Positions 8,297 to 13,844 of a stretch of 16,272 nt of DNA are shown piece by piece (position 1 is the stretch's first letter; each line of letters opens with the position of its first letter). The translations under genes were made by a program, and so were the position numbers. The DNA is taken from positions 1 to 16,272 of the forward strand of contig DALTYF010000001.1 in NCBI GenBank assembly GCA_029986195.1, read 5' to 3'. This DNA comes from Methanocorpusculum sp. (GTDB lineage Archaea > Halobacteriota > Methanomicrobia > Methanomicrobiales > Methanocorpusculaceae). The notes under the pieces were generated by a model, which had not been told where the DNA came from, ran no database searches, and saw only the letters and a program-made list of their open reading frames with translations.

Positions 8297-8596
8297 ATGT
8301 CAAACAAGAATACGATAGCTGGTGTGGTGCTGGTGGTTGCCTGCGTTCTGTGCGTGTGGTATGTGGGTCTGCCGGATACAAAGGAGTTTTCCCGCGAAGG
8401 GACGATCTCCGCCCTTGGTGACGGTCTGGTTATTTCAGGGGATGACGGCGTCGTGTATATTCCTGCGGCCGGTGTTCCGGAAGAGTTTGCGGTTGGAACC
8501 CGTGTTTCGTTTACGGCTGTCCGGAATTATTCGCAGGGGGATGTGATGAGGGGGCCTTACCGGCCTGTAGATATCCGGGATATTTCCCGCGTGTAG
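8297..8596 (+). CDS. Small membrane-anchored hypothetical protein, possible OB fold
   Basis: A 99-residue protein beginning MSNKNTIAGV. One hydrophobic helix (about residues 7-24) is followed by a soluble domain of some 70 residues. That domain is rich in short beta-like stretches with Gly/Asp turns (EGTISALGDGLVIS, DDGVVYIP, GTRVSFTAV, PVDIRDI), a pattern that suggests a small beta barrel such as an OB fold; this is inference from pattern, not a recognised family match. I start it at ATG 8297. The frame is open upstream to 8255, but that would overlap alba by 31 bases and put non-homologous residues before the helix. The start follows the T7 tract directly and has no Shine-Dalgarno site. The stop is nine bases before the transporter gene, so the two are probably co-transcribed. 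Confidence 0.72.
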   Translation: MSNKNTIAGVVLVVACVLCVWYVGLPDTKEFSREGTISALGDGLVISGDDGVVYIPAAGVPEEFAVGTRVSFTAVRNYSQGDVMRGPYRPVDIRDISRV

Positions 8597-8605
8597 GCAC
8601 GGGTT

Positions 8606-9859
8606 ATGTTTCCGATCACCGTTGGTATTCTTGCGGTTGTTTTTCTGCTGATTGTGGTGCGGCAGGTGGGGCGTGTCCGTCTGCCGATATGGGCGGTAAT
8701 GACTGCCGGCGCGGTTCTTGCTCTTGTTACGGGATCAATAACTCCTGCCGCCGCGGTTGCGGCGGTGAACGTGGAGGTGAGCGTGTTTTTGTTCGGGATG
8801 TTTGTTCTGGGTGCTGCAATGGAGCGTTCAGGTCTGCTGCATACCGCGTCGGTTGCGATGTTTGCAAAGGCGTCCACCCGCCGTCAGGTGATGTTCTGGT
8901 TTATTTTTCTGATGGCTGGGGCATCCGCTTTCCTGATGAATGATACGGTTGCGATCATCGGAACGCCGGTTGCACTGTACTGTGCCCGCACATTCGGTAT
9001 TCCGGTCACCCGGATGCTGGTGGCACTTGCCGCAGCGGTTACCTTCGGGAGTGTGATGACCCCGATTGGAAATCCGCAGGTACTGCTGATTGCACTGTCG
9101 GGCGGCGTTCCCAATGCGTTCGGCAGTTTTTTTGTATATCTGTGTGTTCCGGCACTGGTAAGTCTGTATATTCTGTACCGCATGATGATATGGCGTCTGC
9201 CAAACGGCGGTGCAGCGTTGCCGCCGACTGACAGCTCCCGCAGTCCGGAGGATCCGGCACTGGAACGGCTGACCAAAGCGTCTCTTGTTCTCGTGTTTGC
9301 CGTGATCTTCCTGCGGATCATACTGTCGTTTACCGGGTACGAGCTGCCGCTGGTGGCAATTGCGGTGGCTGCTGCCCTGCCGCTGGTGGTTTTGTCCAGG
9401 CGGAGGATGGAACTTCTGCGCGGGGTGGACTGGAGTACGCTGCTGTTTTTTGTGTCCATGTTTGTACTGATGGCCGCGGTCTGGAACACGGGTGTGATTC
9501 AGGGTATGCTGCCGCAGTCGTTTACCACGTCGATGCCGGTACTGTTCGGGGTGAGTATCCTTGTGCCGCAGCTGGTGTCGAATGTACCGTATGTGGCACT
9601 GGTTCTGCCGGTGCTTGAGGCTGCGGCGGCACCGCTCCATCTGTATCTTGCCCTTGCTGCGGGGAGCACGATCTCAGGCACGCTGACGATTCTTGGCGCG
9701 GCAAGTTCGGTGATTATCATCCAGAATGCGGAGAAGCACGGTGAGACAATGACATTCTGGCAGTACTTCCGTACCGGCGTGCCGCTGACGCTTGCGGCCT
9801 CTGCGGTGTTTATCGGCTGGATCTGGATATGTTCGCTGTTGTCCGGGGTTACCGGGTAA
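8606..9859 (+). CDS. SLC13/ArsB-like ion-transporter superfamily permease
   Basis: A 417-residue polytopic membrane protein with ten or more hydrophobic helices in two related halves, as in the ion-transporter superfamily (CitMHS, ArsB, NhaD, SLC13). The re-entrant-loop regions are visible: SAFLMNDTVAIIGTP (about 107-121) and GSVMTPIGNPQVLL (148-161) in the first half; VSNVPYVALVLP (324-335) and AAGSTISGTLTILGAASSVI (351-370) in the second. A hydrophilic linker (about 200-222) separates the halves. Substrate cannot be read from the sequence: dicarboxylate, sulfate, arsenite or sodium/proton exchange are all possible, and there is no ars gene nearby. It starts nine bases after the small membrane protein. 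The stop is 20 bases from the stop of the converging SPFH gene, with no T tract of its own on the plus strand. Confidence 0.85.
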   Translation: MFPITVGILAVVFLLIVVRQVGRVRLPIWAVMTAGAVLALVTGSITPAAAVAAVNVEVSVFLFGMFVLGAAMERSGLLHTASVAMFAKASTRRQVMFWFIFLMAGASAFLMNDTVAIIGTPVALYCARTFGIPVTRMLVALAAAVTFGSVMTPIGNPQVLLIALSGGVPNAFGSFFVYLCVPALVSLYILYRMMIWRLPNGGAALPPTDSSRSPEDPALERLTKASLVLVFAVIFLRIILSFTGYELPLVAIAVAAALPLVVLSRRRMELLRGVDWSTLLFFVSMFVLMAAVWNTGVIQGMLPQSFTTSMPVLFGVSILVPQLVSNVPYVALVLPVLEAAAAPLHLYLALAAGSTISGTLTILGAASSVIIIQNAEKHGETMTFWQYFRTGVPLTLAASAVFIGWIWICSLLSGVTG

Positions 9860-9870
9860 AGAGGAATTTC

Positions 9871-9878
9871 AAAAAAAA
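9871..9878 (-). terminator. T8 tract ending the minus-strand SPFH module
   Basis: Read on the minus strand, eight T residues begin one base after the SPFH gene's TAA. This fits a U-rich archaeal terminator for the three-gene minus-strand unit and sits in the 20-base gap between converging genes. Confidence 0.55.
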
Positions 9879-9879
9879 G

Positions 9880-10731
9880 TTAGAGTTTCTGTCCGCACTC
9901 GGGACAGAACTTTGTACCGGCCGGGACATCAATGCCGCAGGCCGGACACTTTGGTGACCCGACTTTTGTCCCGCATTCCGGACAGAACTTTGCACCGGGC
10001 AGAAGGGCTGCCCCGCAGTTTGCGCATCTGCCTGCTGCGGGCGGTGCCATCGGCGCTCGGCATTCGGGACAGAACTTTGTACCGGCAGGTGCTGTTGTTC
10101 CGCACTTTGCACAGGTTACCTGTGGTCCTGCTGCGGCAGCCGGGGTCTGCGGCTGCTGGGCACCCTGCTGGCCGCCGAACGGTGCCGGCTGGCCTGCGGC
10201 CATACCCGCCATTCCCTGCGCCATCATGTTACCCATACCAACTCCCGCACCCATGCCTGCACCCATCATCGCAAAGCCGGAGCCTTCGCCTCCGCCCTGT
10301 GCTGCGCCGGTTCCGATACCTTCAATCGCCTTACCGGACTGGTACTGGATGTAGTTCACACCAAGGGCAGACATTGCGCCGCGCTTGTTGATTGCCTCCT
10401 GAACCTCTTCGGGCATGTTGATGTTCAGACCGGCAAACTTCATAATCTTCAGACCATAGACCTCCGTCTCACGGGTGAGCTTTGCAAGACAGAGCTGTTC
10501 GATCTCCTGCAGGTATGCAGGCATATCCAGAACGCCCATCTGTTTCTTTGCCTTCAGTTCACCGAGCGTGTCGTTCAGCACCGCAACAATCTGGCCCTTC
10601 AGCCACTCCACGATCTCCTCGGACTTTGTAAGACCCTTTGTTCCCACAAACTCCGTGATCAGCTGCAGAGGTTCGGTTACTTTGTAAGAGAACTGGCCGA
10701 AGATTCTCAGCTGCACTACACCAAAGTCCAC
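9880..10731 (-). CDS. SPFH protein, C-terminal fragment with three zinc ribbons
   Basis: 283 residues counted from GTG 10731, which is only the first start codon available after the upstream TGA and unlikely to be the native start. Residues 1 to about 140 complete the SPFH (stomatin/prohibitin-like, 'virion core protein' type) domain and its helical tail: DFGVVQLRIFGQFSYKVTEP, then KGLTKSEEIVEWLKGQIVAVL and MKFAGLNINMPEEVQEAINKR. Residues 143-204 are a Gly/Met/Ala/Gln-rich linker. Three zinc ribbons follow, each C-x2-C-x11-12-C-x2-C: Cys207/210/221/224, Cys236/239/250/253 and Cys262/265/276/279. The proteins oligomerise at membranes in related families; the ribbons suggest binding to a protein or nucleic-acid partner. 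The bacterial relative YdjI works in a membrane-stress complex with PspA. Confidence 0.75.
   Translation of the reverse strand: MDFGVVQLRIFGQFSYKVTEPLQLITEFVGTKGLTKSEEIVEWLKGQIVAVLNDTLGELKAKKQMGVLDMPAYLQEIEQLCLAKLTRETEVYGLKIMKFAGLNINMPEEVQEAINKRGAMSALGVNYIQYQSGKAIEGIGTGAAQGGGEGSGFAMMGAGMGAGVGMGNMMAQGMAGMAAGQPAPFGGQQGAQQPQTPAAAAGPQVTCAKCGTTAPAGTKFCPECRAPMAPPAAGRCANCGAALLPGAKFCPECGTKVGSPKCPACGIDVPAGTKFCPECGQKL
9900..10085. repeat. Three 21-bp repeats encoding the zinc-ribbon knuckles
   Basis: Near-identical 21-base units lie at 9900-9920, 9978-9998 and 10065-10085. Units 1 and 3 are identical (CGGGACAGAACTTTGTACCGG); unit 2 differs at two positions. They encode the AGTKFCPE part of each ribbon, so they reflect internal duplication of the ribbon within the gene, and the near identity suggests the duplication is recent or maintained by conversion. 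Confidence 0.75.
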
Positions 10732-10803
10732 ATCGCGGAATGCGAGCGGCTGGCTGGTACCCCGAACTTGTCCCGGAACTCCCGTTTCTGTACCCAGAAG
10801 AAC

Positions 10804-11109
10804 TCACCCGATCTGCACGTTTCCCAGAACCGTTCCCGCAATATCTTTCAGGACGGGAATGTTCTGTGTCGTCAGCGCATACCGGTCAGGGCGGTCGAAG
10901 ACTGCGAGCGCTTTTCCGTCGCGGAAGAAGATACCGTACTCGTCCTCACGGACCAGCACGTTGTCGTTCCACATCACGTTTCTTGGAAGGCGCCACATCA
11001 CATTGTCGCCTTTCTGATCCTCAACCCAGTAGAATCCTTTCCGGGAATCTGCTCCTTCGATGTCGGAACCGGAACCGATCTTTTTGTTAACTTTTGAGAA
11101 TAATGCCAT
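10804..11109 (-). CDS. SPFH protein, N-terminal fragment
   Basis: 101 residues starting MALFSKVNKKIG, the usual short N-terminus of this SPFH family, followed by VMWRLPRNVMWNDNVLVREDEYGIFF as two pieces of the first beta strands, FRDGKALAVFDRPDRYALTT and QNIPVLKDIAG, and ending at VLGNVQIG. The family sequence should continue without a break at that point, so the TGA is an interruption and not a natural end. The ATG shares its A with the TAA of the upstream gene (TAATG), and a GGTG element seven bases ahead could act as ribosome binding site, so translation is coupled to 11109-11648. Confidence 0.72.
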   Translation of the reverse strand: MALFSKVNKKIGSGSDIEGADSRKGFYWVEDQKGDNVMWRLPRNVMWNDNVLVREDEYGIFFRDGKALAVFDRPDRYALTTQNIPVLKDIAGTVLGNVQIG

Positions 11110-11648
11110 TAAAATGCACCAAGCCCTGCCATTGTCTCAATACGTTTCTCAAACACTGCCGAAAGCTCTGCGAGATCCGCACGGATGTCACGGAGATCCG
11201 CTTTCACCAGGCCGAAATCTCCTGCATCGGCTGAACCGAGCGTGGTGCGGCACAGTTCGCCGAGAGATCTGATGCCGTCGACAAGCGAGACGTCAAACGC
11301 ATACAGGGTATTCAGCTGTTCGTCGGTGACGCGGTACGCCGGTGAGATTCCCGAGTATCCCTGTTCTGCGTGGCGGACCCTGGTCTCTGCGGTCTTTGCC
11401 GCAGAGACAACCGTTGCAATGTCGTTCATCAGATCCAGTTCCAGTGCATTTCCCGCACGTTCACGGATCAGTTCAAGGGTTCCCAGAACATCCGACTTCA
11501 GCAGGTCTGCAACCTGCATCCGGAGGAGGGAGTCGGCAATGCGCAGGTCTTCCTTCTGCCGGTATCCGCGGAAACCCGGGATTCCCATCTGAATCTTCTT
11601 CAGCAGTCCGCGATCTTCCTCGACTTTACTTCGTAAATCCGTCGTCAT
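11109..11648 (-). CDS. Conserved helical protein of unknown function in the SPFH module
   Basis: A soluble, strongly helical protein of 179 residues with no signal peptide, membrane segment or cysteine cluster. It is rich in Leu, Ala, Glu, Asp and Arg. The N-terminal part has a short block, IPGFRGYRQKEDLRIADSLL (residues 23-42), which resembles, from memory, a block in small bacterial proteins encoded beside SPFH or PspA-like genes; I cannot name a family. The C-terminal third (about 145-172) could form a coiled coil (LVKADLRDIRADLAELSAVF). It is the middle gene of three: 27 bases after the membrane-protein gene and overlapping the SPFH start by one base. The tight spacing suggests a protein that works with the SPFH oligomer. 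A GGGAAG about 10 bases ahead of ATG 11648 is a weak ribosome site. Confidence 0.78.
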   Translation of the reverse strand: MTTDLRSKVEEDRGLLKKIQMGIPGFRGYRQKEDLRIADSLLRMQVADLLKSDVLGTLELIRERAGNALELDLMNDIATVVSAAKTAETRVRHAEQGYSGISPAYRVTDEQLNTLYAFDVSLVDGIRSLGELCRTTLGSADAGDFGLVKADLRDIRADLAELSAVFEKRIETMAGLGAF

Positions 11649-11675
11649 ATTTTTGTAACTTCCCGAAAAATTTGA

Positions 11676-12002
11676 TTATTTCTTTGCTGCAACATAGACG
11701 ATTGCAGCAAGGGCAATACCGGCAAGTGCTCCGCCGAGAACCAGCATCAGATCCGCTCCTGCATACAGCAGCATCAGAACCGCACCGATAACTGCAAACA
11801 GTACACCGGCACCGGTGATCAGCGGTTCTTTTCTGCCAAGTGCAAAGGATAAGGCGACCATGATGAGGCCGATGCCAAGCAGGAACACACCGGCGGCTGC
11901 CAGGAGTCCGAGACCTGCATATCCTACCAGAATTGCGACACCGAGCATCAGAATTACACTCAGCCAGCCAATCTGGAACCGTTTATTTTCAGCATTTCCC
12001 AT
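11676..12002 (-). CDS. Small four-helix membrane protein of the SPFH module
   Basis: A 108-residue hydrophobic protein with four likely membrane helices at about residues 11-30, 32-55, 61-80 and 85-105. The cytoplasmic-looking N-terminus is MGNAENKRFQIG, a basic loop GRKEP lies between helices 2 and 3, and the tail ends AAKK. Helices are rich in Gly, Ala, Leu and Val with many small-residue pairs, so close packing or oligomerisation is likely. I recognise no family and no catalytic residues. As the first gene of the three-gene unit it may supply the membrane anchor for the helical and SPFH proteins. No Shine-Dalgarno site is visible, and the nearby TATA-like box suggests a very short leader. 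Confidence 0.75.
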   Translation of the reverse strand: MGNAENKRFQIGWLSVILMLGVAILVGYAGLGLLAAAGVFLLGIGLIMVALSFALGRKEPLITGAGVLFAVIGAVLMLLYAGADLMLVLGGALAGIALAAIVYVAAKK

Positions 12003-12013
12003 AGGTATCTCTG

Positions 12014-12031
12014 GTACGTATGTACTTATTT
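12014..12031 (-). promoter_or_regulatory. Putative promoter of the SPFH module
   Basis: On the minus strand AAATAAG (12031-12025) is a TATA-like box about 25 bases from ATG 12002, so the message may be leaderless or nearly so. Directly downstream, the GTAC-GTAT-GTAC sequence (12014-12025, plus strand) contains a 6-bp palindrome TACGTA and is a possible operator. Confidence 0.35.
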
Positions 12032-12064
12032 GGAGATGTGGACGTCATGAGGCAAAGAACTTTT

Positions 12065-12084
12065 CCTGATGTCAGGCAAAAAAA
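12065..12084 (-). terminator. Putative terminator after the FKBP gene
   Basis: On the minus strand a run of seven T (12084-12078) starts two bases after the FKBP stop codon. A small inverted repeat, CCTGA / TCAGG (12065-12076), follows the run. The T tract is the likely active part. Confidence 0.5.
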
Positions 12085-12086
12085 GA

Positions 12087-12632
12087 TTATGTGGTTTTCT
12101 TTCCGATGGAGTCGAGCGTGATCTCAAAGGTCAGGGTTTTTCCTGCAAGCGGAGGGTTAATGACGACGCGGGTCATATTGCTCTCGTTGTCGATTACCAT
12201 GACCTCACCCTGTACCACCTGAATTGCACCGGTCGAGTAGTCGTACATCAGGAAGGTGGACCCAACGGAGACGGGGCCGTTGTTGTAGGTCTCTGCAAGG
12301 GAAAGCGGAATGTCGGCGTATGTGTCGTAGCTGTATGCACCGTAGGCCTGATCCGGGGTCAGGGTTACGGTCTTTGTCTCTCCCGGTTTCATACCGACGA
12401 CCGCGGCATCAAATCCCTTGACAACCTGACCGGAACCAAGAACAAAACTCAGCGGTTCTTTTCCGACATTTGTCTGGTGGACGGTTCCGTCTTCCAGCGT
12501 CAGGGTATAAAAAACGTTCACTGTATCATTGGCTTTTGCCGTCTGATCCGCGGTCCCTATGCAGCCTGCGGCAAACACCACAAGAGTCAGGGCTGCAAGA
12601 GCCAGCAGAGCTCCGGTTATTTTTGGATTCAT
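12087..12632 (-). CDS. FKBP-type peptidyl-prolyl isomerase, lipoprotein
   Basis: A 181-residue prolyl isomerase predicted to act on proteins outside the cytoplasmic membrane. The N-terminus is a lipoprotein signal: MNPKITG, a hydrophobic stretch (8-22) and the lipobox FAAGC with Cys24 as anchor. The FKBP domain shows DTVNVFYTLTLEDG (36-49), FVLGSGQVVKGFDAAVVGMK (63-82) and GETKTVTL (84-91); after an insert (about 103-155) it closes with NPPLAGKTLTFEITLDSI (159-176). The long insert at that position matches the insert-in-flap layout of SlyD-like and archaeal FKBPs, which carries chaperone activity in those proteins. There is no His-rich tail. The gene has its own TATA-like box and a 16-bp palindrome that ends at the ATG; no Shine-Dalgarno site fits, so the mRNA is probably leaderless or nearly so. 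Confidence 0.9.
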   Translation of the reverse strand: MNPKITGALLALAALTLVVFAAGCIGTADQTAKANDTVNVFYTLTLEDGTVHQTNVGKEPLSFVLGSGQVVKGFDAAVVGMKPGETKTVTLTPDQAYGAYSYDTYADIPLSLAETYNNGPVSVGSTFLMYDYSTGAIQVVQGEVMVIDNESNMTRVVINPPLAGKTLTFEITLDSIGKKTT

Positions 12633-12665
12633 GTAAAATATATTTTACACGTTATCGTATAAAAG
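12633..12665 (-). promoter_or_regulatory. FKBP promoter with perfect 16-bp palindrome
   Basis: GTAAAATATATTTTAC (12633-12648) is a perfect 16-bp palindrome that touches the start codon. Upstream on the minus strand, CTTTTATACG (12665-12656) is a good TATA-like box about 25 bases from the palindrome's far end. A regulator bound to the palindrome would cover the start site, as with archaeal repressors; no T tract or stable RNA stem argues otherwise, since the palindrome is nearly all A-T. Confidence 0.5.
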
Positions 12666-12668
12666 TAT

Positions 12669-13844
12669 TCAGCAGTTCTGTACGGGATGTGCGAGGTCCA
12701 GCAGGACCTCCTGTGACTGGGTGCGAAGCGCAACCGCCGCGACCGCACCGATCACCCCGCGACCGCCGAACGTTTCAATCCCGCATCGCTCTGCTGCTGC
12801 CAGTACCTCTTCTTTTGTCACCCGTTCACACCTGATGCGTGCGGCAAGCATCAGCAGCTCTTCAGGCACATGCAGGCCCTGGGCGATTGCAACACCCCAG
12901 TTCCCGGAGACGCTCTCCTCCTCAACAAACCGGCTGATCTTTGCTGCAAGTGCTGTCACTGCTTCCGGCTTGACGGCAAGTTCTAGGAAACTGCACGAGT
13001 TTCCTGCGGTCTTCTCCGCAATATCCTGTGACAGCACTGCCACCTGATGCCGGATACCGATTGCCTCTCCGCTTTCGGTAAGATACTTCAGCAGTGCCTG
13101 CGACAGGGCAAATGTTGCACCGCCGCATCCTTCCCGGTCAGTATCATCGATGCCCACGGTTACATGCATGAGCGCCCGTGTCCGTACCTCTCCGGTTACC
13201 TGACCGTCGGCCGAACTGATGGAAACCCCGCAGACACCCTTTGCCTGTCCCATCATGGAAGACAGTGAGTATGCCGGACCGCCATAGACCGAGCGGATCG
13301 TCTGAATGATGGTATCTCCTTCACGCCGGACCGCTGCAAGACCGACTGCCGCATTTGTCAGATCCGGTTCAGGAACAGGGATGCCAATCCGGCTGCGCTC
13401 CTGGAAAAGCATGCCGTCCCGCACAACCGACAGTGCGGCACCACCCGCTTTCCGGTGATGGAACTCACAAAATCCGGCGCAGCCGCTGCTGAGACACTCA
13501 TGATAAATTTCAACTTCATCTCCGTCCACCGTGGTGAAAATGCGGCGGCAGGTGGTGGGCGACATTGCACTCCGTGATGCATACCGCGCGGGATTTCTCC
13601 CGTGTTTTTCCTCCTTGATAAAAATACATCCTTCCTGCAGAAGCCGGTTGATCCAGTCCTGTGCTGTCGAACGGGGGACCGCTGTTGCCTCTGCAAGTTC
13701 TGCCGTGGTGAAGTAACCGGCTTCAAATGTCATCTGGCGCATCGCCTGCACAAACTGACCGCGCCGGGCAACCATTCCTCCGGGACCCGACACGTGTTTT
13801 TTTGTGTCTTCCGGACTGGTTTTCAGAGGTTCATGTTCCGCCAT
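12669..13844 (-). CDS. Helix-turn-helix protein with TiaS / marker-11-like domain
   Basis: A 391-residue fusion. Residues about 24-90 form a winged helix-turn-helix (FTTAELAEATAVPRSTAQDW at 45-64, then LLQEGCIFIKEE). A cysteine/histidine cluster follows: Cys99, Cys117, Cys122, Cys126, His129 and His130, a probable metal site. From about residue 227 the sequence resembles the N-terminal domain of TiaS, the tRNA-Ile2 agmatinylcytidine synthetase, and of methanogenesis marker protein 11: VTVGIDDTDREGCGGA (228-243), CSFLELAVKP (284-293), HVPEELLMLA (325-334) and GGRGVIGAVAAVAL (360-373). GIDDTD is the nucleotide-binding acidic motif in TiaS. The C-terminal zinc ribbon and OB fold of true TiaS are absent, so this is not TiaS. 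It may be a ligand-sensing transcription regulator, which is inference. The start overlaps hom by 14 bases and has a GAAGGA site, so it is the third gene of the ACT-hom operon. Confidence 0.75.
   Translation of the reverse strand: MAEHEPLKTSPEDTKKHVSGPGGMVARRGQFVQAMRQMTFEAGYFTTAELAEATAVPRSTAQDWINRLLQEGCIFIKEEKHGRNPARYASRSAMSPTTCRRIFTTVDGDEVEIYHECLSSGCAGFCEFHHRKAGGAALSVVRDGMLFQERSRIGIPVPEPDLTNAAVGLAAVRREGDTIIQTIRSVYGGPAYSLSSMMGQAKGVCGVSISSADGQVTGEVRTRALMHVTVGIDDTDREGCGGATFALSQALLKYLTESGEAIGIRHQVAVLSQDIAEKTAGNSCSFLELAVKPEAVTALAAKISRFVEEESVSGNWGVAIAQGLHVPEELLMLAARIRCERVTKEEVLAAAERCGIETFGGRGVIGAVAAVALRTQSQEVLLDLAHPVQNC

Larger units (their letters stand above)
9880..11109 (-). pseudogene. SPFH-domain protein with triple zinc ribbon, interrupted by two frame changes
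   Basis: The 10804-11109 and 9880-10731 frames are the two ends of one gene of about 409 codons. They are in the same frame, but a TGA at 10806-10804 ends the first. Skipping the single T at 10806 gives the missing middle in the second frame (EFFWVQKREFRDKFG). The original frame resumes near 10761, within a GGGG run, as GTSQPLAFRDVDFGV. Joined, this gives the continuous family sequence. The net change is zero, consistent with one extra base near 10806 and one missing base (or 3n+1, for example a lost 7-base tandem copy of GGGGTAC) near 10757-10763. Codon choice elsewhere is undamaged. A sequencing or assembly error is the simplest explanation; true recent inactivation is the alternative. Confidence 0.7.

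Noticed and set aside
9900..10085. CRISPR-like or intergenic repeat array
   Set aside because: The three units lie in frame within coding sequence and encode zinc-ribbon knuckles; spacing and number do not fit a CRISPR array.
10559..10807. 82-codon minus-strand frame starting inside the SPFH gene break
   Set aside because: Only about 16 codons at the frame break read as family sequence, just upstream and inside of its start; the rest is out-of-frame SPFH coding sequence.
10750..10810. Programmed ribosomal frameshifting as the explanation for the SPFH gene break
   Set aside because: It would need a +1 and then a -1 shift within 45 bases in one gene with no stimulating structure evident; two indels or sequence errors are simpler.
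12069..12662. 197-codon plus-strand frame across the FKBP gene
   Set aside because: The minus strand carries a complete lipoprotein signal and FKBP domain; the plus frame has no recognisable domain and would run over the FKBP terminator and promoter.
12669..13844. Calling the HTH protein a true tRNA-Ile2 agmatinylcytidine synthetase (TiaS)
   Set aside because: The OB-fold and C-terminal zinc ribbon of TiaS are missing and a helix-turn-helix is fused at the N-terminus.
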